64,000 nucleotides of DNA from Sphingobacterium sp. FBM7-1 (GTDB taxonomy: Bacteria; Bacteroidota; Bacteroidia; Sphingobacteriales; Sphingobacteriaceae), in assembly GCF_020687765.1 (NCBI RefSeq), contig NZ_JAJEWJ010000011.1:29092-93091 (forward strand), written 5' to 3'. The notes beneath the pieces were generated by a model. The model searched no databases, was not told where the DNA came from, and saw only the letters and a list, made by a program, of their open reading frames with translations. How positions within the stretch are numbered: the stretch's first letter is position 1; the number at the start of each line of letters is the position of its first letter. Shown here piece after piece: positions 43,401 through 52,458 of the stretch. The translations under genes and the position numbers were made by a program.

Positions 43401-43688
43401 CCGAACGATAATGACCGAATTAGTGATCGTTATATCGAGGATGGTTCTTACCTGCGTGTCCGCAATATAGCATTAGGATATACCTTGCCTTCGACGTGGA
43501 CGGAGCGATGGCGGTTGGACAACGTGCGGATATATGTCAATATTCAAAACCTGCATACTTTTACTAAATATACGGGATATGACCCAGAGATTGGAGCTAG
43601 TATGGCCAGTTCCAACGTATTTGGTCTGGATAACGGCCGTTACCCATCTCCCCGCACTTTTTCTGCCGGTATAAATTTATCTTTTTAA
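40461..43688 (+). CDS. SusC3 TonB-dependent transporter of the mannan locus
   Basis: Outer-membrane TonB-dependent channel, 1075 aa. Signal peptide MNRLFYFMLFVTLLPTWLQA, then the carboxypeptidase-regulatory-like domain (about residues 22-95, MQVSGRVTDLMHGGAVSGVS), the SusC signature LDQVVAIGYGAVRKGDLSGS and the plug (ANAEPLYVIDGVIVQGG, SATAIYGAQGANGVVLITTK, to about 255). The remaining barrel ends in FSAGINLSF. It is first in the mannan operon, 2 nt before SusD3. It differs strongly from SusC1 and SusC2. Substrate (manno- or glucomannooligosaccharides) is inferred from the hydrolases downstream. Confidence 0.95.
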   Translation: MNRLFYFMLFVTLLPTWLQAQNMQVSGRVTDLMHGGAVSGVSVSVKGTTSQTSTDNEGRYRIQAQANSVLVFSYIGMETQEIRVMGNELNVRMAGSVNELDQVVAIGYGAVRKGDLSGSSVTVSEEQLKGSVVTNLDQALQGRASGVTATMTSGAPGGAMSIRVRGQATINANAEPLYVIDGVIVQGGGASGASFGLGDALGNGSVSTISPLSTLNPADIVSIEVLKDASATAIYGAQGANGVVLITTKRGRAGEAKFGYEGLTAIQNQPIRLDMMNLREFAAFSNDIAGETNSRDNRVEFLDPSLLGEGTNWQEAIFRNAPMQQHQLSAQGGTDAVKYYVSGSFMDQTGTVIGTNFDRYSFRSNLDAQLKSWFKLGLNAMYSATGERLSLVDSDEGVVKFSLLTPPDIPIYDIDGNYASVVREGYTTLNPIAKALSDKILLDRTKLNGSVFADLTILEGLVWRSELGFDISGSRAEVFEPTLELGNWRRTINMNAWQRNNSKFWQLKNYLTYTRNFGSGHAINAMLGQEAWESTYEFMRISATGLPSNDVQNPRLGEDPQINSGFGESAMSSFFGRLMYNYQDRFMGTYTYRRDGSSNFGPENRWASFHSFATSWRFSNEAFFEPLKSVVSDGKIRVGWGQTGNSSIGSYLWGASITMMPTGLGPGYRQSNIANPYIQWETQEQWNFGLDLAFFNDRLRVVADVYDKTSKDMLMALQLPSYMGTRGNASSALASPMGNYGTINNKGFELAVSTKNMTGAFEWDTDLQVTVNKNKLVALDGTASAHIEGYGQWSDVVSVSRIGEPLYSFYGYKVIGVYRDLEDLQNSPKPEKYPSDGVFNRANTTWVGDLKYADISGPDGVPDGIIDTYDRTDIGSPMPKFTFGINNSFRYKNFDLNVFLNGSYGNKVMNYMGINLSNMLTGWNNQHQKVADRAILQPINPDKSYPANVNGTVVNNWFEDVTNIEVSNPDTKIPRAIFNDPNDNDRISDRYIEDGSYLRVRNIALGYTLPSTWTERWRLDNVRIYVNIQNLHTFTKYTGYDPEIGASMASSNVFGLDNGRYPSPRTFSAGINLSF

Positions 43689-43690
43689 TA

Positions 43691-45397
43691 ATGCAAAGAA
43701 TGAGAACAATGAAAAGAATATATACACAGATACGACATGTCTTTTGTTGGGTAATATTGACGTTCGCTTTCGGGTCTTGCGGAGACTTTTTAGATCGCCC
43801 TACCGTAGACAGCTATACCATCGATATCTTTTACCAAACGGATGAACAATGCTTTCAGGCCGTTAACCCGATTTATAATTCACCTTGGTATGATTACCAA
43901 CGCGGATTCTTCAAGGTCGGCGAGGTGCTTTCGGGAAATTATTATATGGGTAACTCGCCTTACCTGACTTTTACCATTAACTCTACGGATCAGGATCTCG
44001 TCAACATGTCCGCCTCGTTATGGTCCGTCAACGCGTATTGTAACGGTATACTGGAAAATATCGAAGCCAAATCCGGGCCTAACGTGAGCCAAGTTGTGAA
44101 AAATACCGTGAAAGGAGAGGCGTTAGTTTGGAAAGCAATGACTTACTTTTATCTAGTACGCACGTTTGGAGCGGTGCCGATTGTCCACAACAATTCCGAA
44201 GAGATTGCAGCAGGAAACTATAACGAGGTATTTAAAGCACCTGTCGAGGACGTGTATCAGTATATCGTAATGACCTTGGAAAAGGCTATAGAGTGGCTTC
44301 CGCTTAATAATCGCCCCGGACGTATCGATCGCTTTAGCGCATACGCCCTGCTATCCAAGGTTTACCTGACCAAATCAGGGTACGGACAAAGTGGTTCGCG
44401 CAATCAGGCGGATTTAGACCAAGCCGCGGAGTATGCGCGGAAAGTAATCGATGAAAGTGGTCGTATATTGACACCGGTATATTCCGATATTTTTAGGCTA
44501 GAGAACAACTTCTCCAGTGAAAGTCTTCTTGCCTGGCACTGGGTATCATCGGAAGTGTGGACCTCACAGAACACTTTACAATCCGACTTGGCACTGACGG
44601 GGTTTTCCGAATTTGGCGATACTTGGGGAGACTGGGGTGGCCCTTCTGTCGATCTTCAGGATGATTTTAACGAAAGCGCTCTTTCCTTGACGCGGAACAA
44701 CGTCGATGTTCGTCGAAAAGCGACCATGATGATGTACGGCGACGTTTATGCATATTTTTGGGCTGATCAGGGTGGATTCGATTATGCAGATTTTGCCGAA
44801 AATGTAACAGGCGAATTTCGCTCACCTACCGGGGCTAATAGCGTGAAGCACCTTGTTGGGAACAATAGCGACCACGTAGCCGGTATCGGAGTACCCATGC
44901 GGAATATGTCAACGAGTTTAAGCACGCATTTGCTGCGGTTGGCAGATGTGTATTTAATCTATGCAGAAGCCGTTATGGGCAATGCGGGTTCAACGACGAA
45001 TGCCAAGGCGCTGGAGGCCTATAACGCCGTCCGCAAGAGAGCCGGCTTTAGTGGTAACACGACCTCAATTACTTGGCAGGATGTGTGGAAAGAAAGGCGC
45101 CTGGAGTTAGCCTGTGAGGGCGACCGATGGTATGACTATGTACGTTGGCACTATTATCAACCCGCAGCAGCAATAGCGGAGCTAAAAGGACAACGAAGAA
45201 GTTTTTACATGGGGCTCGACGATTTCTATAAGACGGAGATCTTTGATTCTAACGTGACCCGTTATGATGATAATCCGGTAGTTCCAAATATTACGGGTGC
45301 ACATTTTCAATTGCCCTTTCCGGACACCGACCTGACGATGAATCCGAATCTGCTGAAGGATCCGATAAAGTTTGATTTTAGTAGTATACAATATTAA
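43691..45397 (+). CDS. SusD3/RagB-family outer-membrane lipoprotein of the mannan locus
   Basis: Surface lipoprotein partner of SusC3, up to 568 aa. ATG 43691 is 2 nt after the SusC3 stop; ATG 43709 (MKRIYTQIRHVFCWVILTFA) gives a more standard lipoprotein signal, with the lipobox cysteine in GSCGDFLDRP. Family features: ALVWKAMTYFYLVRTFGAVP, IDRFSAYALLSKVYLTKSG, LRLADVYLIYAEAVMG and WKERRLELACEGDRWYDYVR. Length is typical. It is followed after 11 nt by the first TIG-domain glycan-binding protein. Confidence 0.94.
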   Translation: MQRMRTMKRIYTQIRHVFCWVILTFAFGSCGDFLDRPTVDSYTIDIFYQTDEQCFQAVNPIYNSPWYDYQRGFFKVGEVLSGNYYMGNSPYLTFTINSTDQDLVNMSASLWSVNAYCNGILENIEAKSGPNVSQVVKNTVKGEALVWKAMTYFYLVRTFGAVPIVHNNSEEIAAGNYNEVFKAPVEDVYQYIVMTLEKAIEWLPLNNRPGRIDRFSAYALLSKVYLTKSGYGQSGSRNQADLDQAAEYARKVIDESGRILTPVYSDIFRLENNFSSESLLAWHWVSSEVWTSQNTLQSDLALTGFSEFGDTWGDWGGPSVDLQDDFNESALSLTRNNVDVRRKATMMMYGDVYAYFWADQGGFDYADFAENVTGEFRSPTGANSVKHLVGNNSDHVAGIGVPMRNMSTSLSTHLLRLADVYLIYAEAVMGNAGSTTNAKALEAYNAVRKRAGFSGNTTSITWQDVWKERRLELACEGDRWYDYVRWHYYQPAAAIAELKGQRRSFYMGLDDFYKTEIFDSNVTRYDDNPVVPNITGAHFQLPFPDTDLTMNPNLLKDPIKFDFSSIQY

Positions 45398-45408
45398 CCT
45401 GAGAAGAC

Positions 45409-46653
45409 ATGAAAACAATATATAAAACAATGCCGAAGATAGGTATCGCATGTGTAGGTCTATTGCTTTTATTTTCGGCGAATGCCTGTAAGGACGATAC
45501 GGATATGTTTGAATTGGAAGATGGCACACCGATGATTCGCTATGTGCGCGTGCCGGACGAGAACGTAAGTGATTCGCTTTTGACGAGCGCCTTCTTAGGT
45601 AACAGTATAGCCATCATCGGAGAAAATATGAAAAGCGTATCCGAGATTTGGTTTAACGATCAAAAAGCAGTGCTGAATACGAGTTTTATGACGGACGAGG
45701 TCATTATAGTATCGGTACCACGAGATATACCAGAACACGTTACCGATAAGATTTATTTTGTGAATAGCTCGAAGCAGGATACCGTAGCGCACGGCTTCAA
45801 TGTACTGGTGCCACCGCCAGCAGTCGTAGCGATGGAATGCGAATACGTACCAGAAGGTGAAATCGCTGTGCTAAAAGGTAATTATTTCCTTTCGACGGCG
45901 ACACAAGACCATCCGGTGGTGGTTTTTTCACCTAATATAGAGGCTACAGAAATCGTCTCACATTCCCTAACGGAGATTCAGGTAATCGTACCTCCGGGCG
46001 CGGCTGAAGGACCGGTTTCGGTACAATCGCGTTATGGCGCGGCTCGGTCCACCTTCCATTTTAGAGATACCCGCGGAATGCTTACGAATTATGATGCAGA
46101 TTATCCGATTGTGAACAGTTGGGGTCGAGCCGGAAGACTCGAAAGTGATCCTGCTATTGCATTATCCGGAAACTATCTGAAGTTATCTGGCTCCTTTGCC
46201 GAGCCGACGGAATGGAGCGCGGCAAGTGAGAGTGACGGACTGAGCCACTATTGGGGGAATGAAAACGGCCATACCGGAGCAGTCTTCGATGGCAGCCCGG
46301 AAGAAATGGTGATGAAATTTGAGGCCTTTGTTCCCAATCCATGGAGTTCCGTGGGGCTTTCCTTTATTTTCGCTGCTACTGGTACAACCAACGGCCCACT
46401 CTATGAGGACGCCAAGCCGCGTGGAATATGGATGCCATGGAGAAATGCCGGTGTGTACCAAACTGATGGTTGGGTGACCGTTGCTATCCCACTTTCGGAG
46501 TTTAAGTACGACGGAGCAGGGTCGTCTTTGAACGTACTTCCCGAGGCGTTTGACAATTTGAATATTTTCTTGGCCAACCGCGGGCTGGTGTATGTGGGGA
46601 CGGCATCCGACCCGGTGATTTTAATGGATAATTTGAGAATTGTGCCACAGTAA
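45409..46653 (+). CDS. Surface glycan-binding lipoprotein with TIG-like domains (SGBP-B type)
   Basis: A 414-aa lipoprotein with signal MPKIGIACVGLLLLFSANAC (lipobox cysteine in NACKDD). Two TIG/IPT-like domains follow (about residues 45-125, with LGNSIAIIGENMKSVSEIWF, and about 130-215, with EGEIAVLKGNYF). The C-terminal half (about 220-414) starts NYDADYPIVNSWGRAGR and ends VILMDNLRIVP. It resembles the glycan-binding module seen at the C-terminus of xyloglucan- and mannan-locus SGBPs. The position after SusD is the usual one for SusE/F-like proteins. Role: holding mannan at the surface, by inference. A related C-terminal module occurs in the next gene. Confidence 0.82.
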   Translation: MKTIYKTMPKIGIACVGLLLLFSANACKDDTDMFELEDGTPMIRYVRVPDENVSDSLLTSAFLGNSIAIIGENMKSVSEIWFNDQKAVLNTSFMTDEVIIVSVPRDIPEHVTDKIYFVNSSKQDTVAHGFNVLVPPPAVVAMECEYVPEGEIAVLKGNYFLSTATQDHPVVVFSPNIEATEIVSHSLTEIQVIVPPGAAEGPVSVQSRYGAARSTFHFRDTRGMLTNYDADYPIVNSWGRAGRLESDPAIALSGNYLKLSGSFAEPTEWSAASESDGLSHYWGNENGHTGAVFDGSPEEMVMKFEAFVPNPWSSVGLSFIFAATGTTNGPLYEDAKPRGIWMPWRNAGVYQTDGWVTVAIPLSEFKYDGAGSSLNVLPEAFDNLNIFLANRGLVYVGTASDPVILMDNLRIVPQ

Positions 46654-46666
46654 CCTAAAATAAACG

Positions 46667-48778
46667 ATGATGACAGTCTTTAAAATAAAAAAACACCGAT
46701 TGGCGCTGTGGCTCGTCTGCTTGCTGATGGGGGGGCTATTCTTCACCTCCTGCGAAAAAGAAGAACAAACGGAAGGGGAAGATACCGTACAACTTGAGGT
46801 CTTTGGGCCCTCGCCGGCCTTGCGCGGCAGCGACATTCGGTTTATCGGAAACGGAATGGATAAAGTGAAGGCCGTGGTATTGGCTGATGGCACGGAGATT
46901 ACGGATATAACCGTGGTCAATTCCGGTGAGATCAAGATAACCATACCACAAGAAGCACCGTCCGGACATCTCGTCCTAAAGTATGAAGGAGGCGAAATAA
47001 GGACAAAAACACCACTAACCTATTCGGAGCCTATTGTGATAGACAAGATAGCGCCTATGCAAGTGAAGGCCGGTGACATATTGGTCATTGAAGGGGATTA
47101 TCTAAACCTGATCGCCCAGGTTATATTTGCGAAAGATGTGGCGGTGGATAGTGTAGATTTCATTAGCCAGTCGCGGTATAAGATTGAAGTTTCCGTTCCT
47201 CGTGAGGCGCAGACCGGTTTAATCAGTGTCTCTAACGGAGCGGAGGTGCCTATCTTAGTTTACGGAGAAGAAGAGGTAGGTGTGGTAGTGCCTACCGTGA
47301 AATCTATCGCGCCTAACCCTGTAAAGCCGGGAAAAGGACTGCTGATTACGGGGACTGATTTTCAGTTGGTTCAATCTATCCTTTTTTCAGAGAATATCAC
47401 GGTGGCCGAGTTTACCGTTAATGAATCTTATACAGAAATCAAGGTGGATGTGCCGCATGAAGCAAAAGAGGGTCTGGTCAAGCTGTTATCGTATTCCGGT
47501 CTTGAAATCCTTTCGGACGAGTTAGGCTTGTTAGCTCCGGAGATTGAAAGCATAGCACCTAACCCCGTAAAGAGTGGTGCAAAATTGGTCATAACGGGAG
47601 GAAATTTAGATTTAGTTACTTCCGTCATCTTTTTCGGTGATGCTGAAGGAGAAATTGTGGCGCAATCTGCCACAAAGCTTGAGGTTAGCGTTCCCCTGTC
47701 TGCGAAAGATGGTGAACTTGTTCTAAGTACGCATTCGGGCAAGACAGCAACGGCTACGCTGACATTGGTGCAACCAACGGTCAGTAGCTTAAACCCAACG
47801 AATTTGATGGCAGGGAATGAATTGACCATCACGGGGACACATCTCGATTTGGTACGACAGGTGATATTTGGCGGAGGGCATGTTGTAGATGATATACAGG
47901 CGACGTCTGCCACCACGTTGCGTGTACAGGTGCCGATGTCGGCAGAGTCCGGTGTAATTACCTTAGTAATGGCGAATGGAGCAGCGGTGGAGTCGTCGAT
48001 GTCGTTGACTGTAACGTCGCCGAACATACCCATTATCACCAAAATCCCAGCATCGGCTAAGCCGGGCGACTTGATTCGAATTGAAGGTACGAAACTACAT
48101 TTGGTAGAGAGCGTCTATTTTCAGGACAATGTAAAAGGGACCCAATACGGAATGCGCAACGAGAGTCTGATAGAGGTGTACATTCCACAAAATGCCGCAA
48201 AAGGCAAAGTTAAATTGAAGCTTATTACATTCGACGGGAAGGAAGTAGAATCACCGACATTCACCATTTCAGGAGTCGATCCGGTCGTTGACCCTAGCTA
48301 CGTGTTCTTCGATTTTGACTCAAAAGGAAGCTGGTGGGGAACGCATGGCCAAGTGGAAAGCGCGTCGAACTTGTCTATTAGTGGTAATTATTTCCGGGTA
48401 AACAAACAATTGGCCGGCGGATGGGATGATTTCTTTTGGCGGAATGGACGCGACAATTTCAAAACAGATGGTGTAACCGTGGCAGAATGGGCGATTAGAA
48501 TGGATGTGAATGTATTAGGCGGCACGACCCAAGCGTTAAAATTCCGATTGAATGGTGCAGATGGCGATTTCTGGGCGATTATTCCGCCGCTAGCTAACGA
48601 AGGAGGCTGGTATACTGTCACGATTCCGTTAACAGAATTTAGAGATGACAATGGAACAGGTAGTGGCCAACTTCCAAACGTGCAGAATATCGATCAGGAT
48701 TTTGGAATGGCGACAAATGGTGCCGCCGGGATGTTGAATATCGCGATAGACAATATTCGGTTTGAGAAAATAAAATAG
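46667..48778 (+). CDS. Large surface glycan-binding lipoprotein with six TIG repeats
   Basis: A 703-aa lipoprotein: signal MMTVFKIKKHRLALWLVCLL with lipobox FTSCEKEE. It then has six consecutive TIG/IPT-like repeats of about 75-85 residues. Their opening motifs are VFGPSPALRGSDIRFIGNG, KIAPMQVKAGDILVIEGDY, SIAPNPVKPGKGLLITGTD, SIAPNPVKSGAKLVITGGN, SLNPTNLMAGNELTITGTH and KIPASAKPGDLIRIEGTK. The C-terminal module (about 530-703, SYVFFDFDSKGSWWGTHG to IAIDNIRFEKIK) is aromatic-rich and probably binds the glycan. The repeats would act as a long stalk. It lies 13 nt after the two-TIG protein and 28 nt before GH26. The function is inferred from position and architecture. Confidence 0.82.
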   Translation: MMTVFKIKKHRLALWLVCLLMGGLFFTSCEKEEQTEGEDTVQLEVFGPSPALRGSDIRFIGNGMDKVKAVVLADGTEITDITVVNSGEIKITIPQEAPSGHLVLKYEGGEIRTKTPLTYSEPIVIDKIAPMQVKAGDILVIEGDYLNLIAQVIFAKDVAVDSVDFISQSRYKIEVSVPREAQTGLISVSNGAEVPILVYGEEEVGVVVPTVKSIAPNPVKPGKGLLITGTDFQLVQSILFSENITVAEFTVNESYTEIKVDVPHEAKEGLVKLLSYSGLEILSDELGLLAPEIESIAPNPVKSGAKLVITGGNLDLVTSVIFFGDAEGEIVAQSATKLEVSVPLSAKDGELVLSTHSGKTATATLTLVQPTVSSLNPTNLMAGNELTITGTHLDLVRQVIFGGGHVVDDIQATSATTLRVQVPMSAESGVITLVMANGAAVESSMSLTVTSPNIPIITKIPASAKPGDLIRIEGTKLHLVESVYFQDNVKGTQYGMRNESLIEVYIPQNAAKGKVKLKLITFDGKEVESPTFTISGVDPVVDPSYVFFDFDSKGSWWGTHGQVESASNLSISGNYFRVNKQLAGGWDDFFWRNGRDNFKTDGVTVAEWAIRMDVNVLGGTTQALKFRLNGADGDFWAIIPPLANEGGWYTVTIPLTEFRDDNGTGSGQLPNVQNIDQDFGMATNGAAGMLNIAIDNIRFEKIK

Positions 48779-48806
48779 AATTCTTACAAAGGACGATTGA
48801 TTATTT

Positions 48807-50171
48807 ATGAAAAATAAACGGCGCGCTTTATGGCTGTGTATTGTTTTCTTATGGTTTAGCTGTTCTAAGGGCAATCCAAACAATGAGTTAACGGATGCTC
48901 CTCAGCCACTTTTGCTTTCTTCCTCTGTGAAGGATGGCGCTGATGGCGTGCCTATCGGAGAGAATAACATTGTCCTGAGTTTTGACCAGAACATCGTACT
49001 GGACCAACAACGCAGGATAGAACTCAACGGGCAGCCCGTTGGACAAGTGTCTGCAGCTTTCAAAGAGCTGAAAATAACGGTTCACTTAGAAGGCGAAACC
49101 CGTTACACACTAAACATCCCCGCGCAGACCATAAAAGGTCCTAGCGGGGTGTTTGCAGCGGAAATACAATTGTCATTCACCACGGCTGACGTTCAGGATC
49201 CAGCTATCGGTATGGCTTTAGTAACCCGAAATGCCAGCGTGCAAGCCACAAAGGTATACGACTTTTTGCGTGAGCAATATGGAACTAAAATGATATCGGG
49301 TACTATGACCAACGTCAGCTGGAACAGCCACGAAGCCGAATGGGTATATCGACATACCGGAAAATATCCGGCATTAAATTGTTTTGATTACCTCCATTTG
49401 CACGCTTCTCCCGCCGACTGGATCAACTACGAAAACACACAGGTAGTAGAAGATTGGTGGAATAATAAAGGGCTGGTTGCGGCTTCTTGGCATTGGAACG
49501 TACCAGCAGACGAAGGAAGTACCGATTATCATTTCTATACCCAAGATACCCGTTTTGATGTCTCCAAGGCGGTCATTAGCGGAACCTACGAAAACACGGT
49601 GGCTACCGCAGACTTAGAACGGATGGCGGATCATCTTATTCTTCTGCAAGAGAAGCACATTCCCGTTTTGTGGCGGCCACTACACGAAGCCTCCGGGAAA
49701 TGGTTTTGGTGGGGGGCTAAAACGGCTGAAGACTACCGAAAATTGTGGATAATGATGTTTGAAATCTTCCAAGAAAAAGGGTTAAATAACCTGATTTGGA
49801 TTTGGACAAGTCAGGGTGGTGATACAATGTGGTACCCGGGAGATGATTATGTGGATATGATCGGATGCGACCTCTATGATAAGCAAAATGCAAACGAAAT
49901 CGCCGCATTGTATGCATCGTTGCAAAAGGAGTATCCGGCCAAAATGCTGACGCTAAGCGAGTTTGGGGAAGTGGCGGACTTGCCCACGCAGTGGAATAGC
50001 GGAGCGAAATGGTCGTGGGCGATGCCTTGGTATGATTATGACCGAACCAAAAGCCTATCCGGATTGGAGTTTGATAAAAAGGAACATATACATGCCGATA
50101 TCGATTACTGGGGACGCCTATTGGCAGATGAACGGACGATTACCCGAGACGAGATGCCGGACCTGCGTTAA
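48807..50171 (+). CDS. GH26 endo-beta-1,4-mannanase, surface lipoprotein
   Basis: Hydrolyses the mannan backbone. It is 454 aa with the lipoprotein signal MKNKRRALWLCIVFLWFSC. An N-terminal bacterial Ig-like domain (about residues 30-130; VPIGENNIVLSFDQNIVLD) precedes the GH26 catalytic domain. That domain shows YGTKMISGTMTNVSWN, LVAASWHWNVPADEG, the acid/base Glu294 in WRPLHEASGKWFWWG and the nucleophile Glu385 in MLTLSEFGEVADLP. It lies in the mannan operon, 30 nt before the GH5 gene. Surface attachment suggests it makes the first cuts outside the cell. It differs in type from the second GH26 at 55091. Confidence 0.92.
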   Translation: MKNKRRALWLCIVFLWFSCSKGNPNNELTDAPQPLLLSSSVKDGADGVPIGENNIVLSFDQNIVLDQQRRIELNGQPVGQVSAAFKELKITVHLEGETRYTLNIPAQTIKGPSGVFAAEIQLSFTTADVQDPAIGMALVTRNASVQATKVYDFLREQYGTKMISGTMTNVSWNSHEAEWVYRHTGKYPALNCFDYLHLHASPADWINYENTQVVEDWWNNKGLVAASWHWNVPADEGSTDYHFYTQDTRFDVSKAVISGTYENTVATADLERMADHLILLQEKHIPVLWRPLHEASGKWFWWGAKTAEDYRKLWIMMFEIFQEKGLNNLIWIWTSQGGDTMWYPGDDYVDMIGCDLYDKQNANEIAALYASLQKEYPAKMLTLSEFGEVADLPTQWNSGAKWSWAMPWYDYDRTKSLSGLEFDKKEHIHADIDYWGRLLADERTITRDEMPDLR

Positions 50172-50201
50172 GAAAGGCTTCGTCTCATTAAAATAAAATG
50201 T

Positions 50202-51239
50202 ATGAAGAGCTATTTGTTTAAAGCCGTAAAGGCATTATTTTGGAGTGCGGGCGTCTGGCTTCTTGTCAGTGGCTGTTCCGCAGGAACATCGAACACCATC
50301 TCGGAACGCGACGAAGCCCCGATGACCGTCGTAGAACGACATGGACAGCTAACTGTGCAAGGGGTAGCCCTGCACAACCAGCATGGCCAACCACTTGTGT
50401 TACGGGGTGTGAGCTTGGGCTGGCATAACTGGTGGCCGCGCTTTTATCATAAAGAAACCGTCGGATGGCTCGCACAAGACTGGGATATATCTGTTATCCG
50501 GGCAGCGATTGGTGTGGGGCCAGACGGGTCTTACCTTGACAATCCAGCATTTGCACTCGAGTGCCTATATCAGGTTGTAGATGCGGCCATCGCGGAGGGA
50601 ATTTATGTTATCGTAGATTGGCATAGCCATGAAATTCACACCGATGAAGCAAAGGATTTCTTCAAAACAATTGCCACGAAATACCAGGAATACCCAAATG
50701 TGATATATGAGATATACAATGAGCCAGTAGAGGATAGTTGGGCAGAGGTTAAGCACTATGCGGAAGAAATCATTGCGGAAATTAGAATGATCAATAGCAC
50801 AGCGATCATCTTAGTGGGATGTCCGCACTGGGATCAAGATATTCATCTTGTAGCCGAAGATCCGATACAGGGCTATGATAACATCATGTATACGGTTCAT
50901 TTCTATGCGGCCACCCATAAGCAAGATCTGCGAGACCGTACCGACAAAGCAATGGCTAAAGGTATTCCGGTCTTCATATCCGAATGCGCAGGAATGGAAG
51001 CTACCGGCGATGGGCCGGTCAATCACGAAGAATGGCAAAGTTGGGTTTCGTGGATGGCTGACAGGAACATAAGTTGGGTCGCTTGGTCCATTGCGGATAA
51101 AAATGAAACCTGCTCTATGATTCGCGATCCGGAAGCACCGCGGGCAGTCTGGGCTGATGAGGATTTGAAAGAATGGGGAAAGACAGTCCGAAACGAACTA
51201 AACAAGAGAAATAAAACCGAACATACTCATAATGAATAA
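50202..51239 (+). CDS. GH5 (subfamily 2-like) endo-glycanase lipoprotein
   Basis: A 345-aa (beta/alpha)8 enzyme with lipoprotein signal [20 protein letters not shown] ending in VSGCSAGTS. The catalytic part resembles GH5_2 endoglucanases ([52 protein letters not shown]). Acid/base is Glu174 in [12 protein letters not shown]. The nucleophile should be Glu261 in [10 protein letters not shown], where GH5_2 members usually read TEWG; here Cys and Ala follow the Glu. Its place between GH26 and GH130 suggests action on mannan or glucomannan, although the subfamily is mostly cellulase. The 3' end overlaps the GH130 start by 8 nt, so translation is probably coupled. Confidence 0.88.
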   Translation: MKSYLFKAVKALFWSAGVWLLVSGCSAGTSNTISERDEAPMTVVERHGQLTVQGVALHNQHGQPLVLRGVSLGWHNWWPRFYHKETVGWLAQDWDISVIRAAIGVGPDGSYLDNPAFALECLYQVVDAAIAEGIYVIVDWHSHEIHTDEAKDFFKTIATKYQEYPNVIYEIYNEPVEDSWAEVKHYAEEIIAEIRMINSTAIILVGCPHWDQDIHLVAEDPIQGYDNIMYTVHFYAATHKQDLRDRTDKAMAKGIPVFISECAGMEATGDGPVNHEEWQSWVSWMADRNISWVAWSIADKNETCSMIRDPEAPRAVWADEDLKEWGKTVRNELNKRNKTEHTHNE

Positions 51240-52455
51240 TAAACCACAACCTGATGATTTTATAGAGGATAGAATGAACGACTTATTTGCTAAACGCGTT
51301 GCAGCTATGGGTGCAGCACACGAACAATTGATCAGGCGGGAAAACATCCCGATTTTACAAGGTAATGGAATTTTTGAACGTTACCGTTATCCGGTGCTCA
51401 CGGCAGCACATACGCCGCTTTTTTGGCGCTATGACCTCTCGCGAGAAACCAATCCCTTTTTTATGGAAAGATTTGGTATCAATGCCACATTCAATGCCGG
51501 AGCCATCCGATTCGAAGACAAATATGTGCTTGTTGTAAGGGTAGAGGGGAGTGATCGGAAGTCTTTTTTTGCGATCGCCGAGAGTCCAACCGGCGTCGAT
51601 AATTTTGTTTTCCGGAATCATCCCGTCACGATCCCAGAATTAGACGATCCAGATGTTAACGTATATGATATGCGCCTCACGGCCCATGAAGACGGTTGGA
51701 TCTACGGATTGTTTTGTACCGAACGGAAAGATCCAACAGCTGCAGTAGGAGATCTTTCCGCAGCGGTGGCTTCGGCAGGCATTGTCCGCAGCAAAGACCT
51801 CACTAACTGGGAGCGGTTACCGGATCTAATATCCAAAAGCCAGCAACGAAATGTGGTGCTTCATCCTTCCTTTGTTAATGGAAAGTATGCCTTGTATACA
51901 CGTCCGCAGGATGGCTTTATTGATGCTGGAAGCGGTGGAGGAATAGGCTGGGCATTGGTAGACAGTATGGAACACGCAATTATCACCGAAGAACGCATTT
52001 TGAACCACCGGTTTTACCATACCATAAAAGAACTGAAAAATGGAGAAGGCCCCCCTCCGCTCAAAACACCAAAAGGATGGCTACATCTAGCGCACGGTGT
52101 CCGTAATTGTGCAGCTGGCCTGCGATACGTCCTATATCTGTATCTAACCGACTTAAATCAACCTGATAAAATAATCGCTGAGCCGGCCGGATATTTGATG
52201 GCGCCCCAAGACGATGAACGGATAGGAGATGTGTCTAATGTACTTTTTTCTAATGGCTGGATAGCAGATGCAGACGGAAAAGTGTATATTTATTACGCTT
52301 CGAGCGATACCCGTATGCATGTAGCGGTATCCAGCATAGACAGGTTGTTGGATTATTGTTTACACACAGCAGCGGATGGTTACCGTTCGACCACCTCCGT
52401 ACAAACACTAATGGATCTGATCAATAAGAATCAGCAACTAAAAGCCCATCCCTAA
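51232..52455 (+). CDS. GH130 4-O-beta-D-mannosyl-D-glucose phosphorylase
   Basis: Cytosolic inverting phosphorylase that splits mannosyl-beta-1,4-glucose with phosphate into mannose-1-phosphate and glucose. It is 407 aa without signal peptide, as expected. Five-bladed-propeller motifs of GH130 subfamily 1 are present: [40 protein letters not shown], and the catalytic Asp (about residue 146) in [33 protein letters not shown] lies in the C-terminal part. It overlaps the GH5 stop and is followed after 3 nt by a symporter and then the 2-epimerase, the classical mannobiose-handling set. Confidence 0.93.
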   Translation: MNNKPQPDDFIEDRMNDLFAKRVAAMGAAHEQLIRRENIPILQGNGIFERYRYPVLTAAHTPLFWRYDLSRETNPFFMERFGINATFNAGAIRFEDKYVLVVRVEGSDRKSFFAIAESPTGVDNFVFRNHPVTIPELDDPDVNVYDMRLTAHEDGWIYGLFCTERKDPTAAVGDLSAAVASAGIVRSKDLTNWERLPDLISKSQQRNVVLHPSFVNGKYALYTRPQDGFIDAGSGGGIGWALVDSMEHAIITEERILNHRFYHTIKELKNGEGPPPLKTPKGWLHLAHGVRNCAAGLRYVLYLYLTDLNQPDKIIAEPAGYLMAPQDDERIGDVSNVLFSNGWIADADGKVYIYYASSDTRMHVAVSSIDRLLDYCLHTAADGYRSTTSVQTLMDLINKNQQLKAHP

Positions 52456-52458
52456 AAT

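Noticed and set aside
47428..48042. 204-aa minus-strand ORF
   Set aside because: Antisense to the TIG repeats; long only because the repeat coding sequence lacks stops in that frame.
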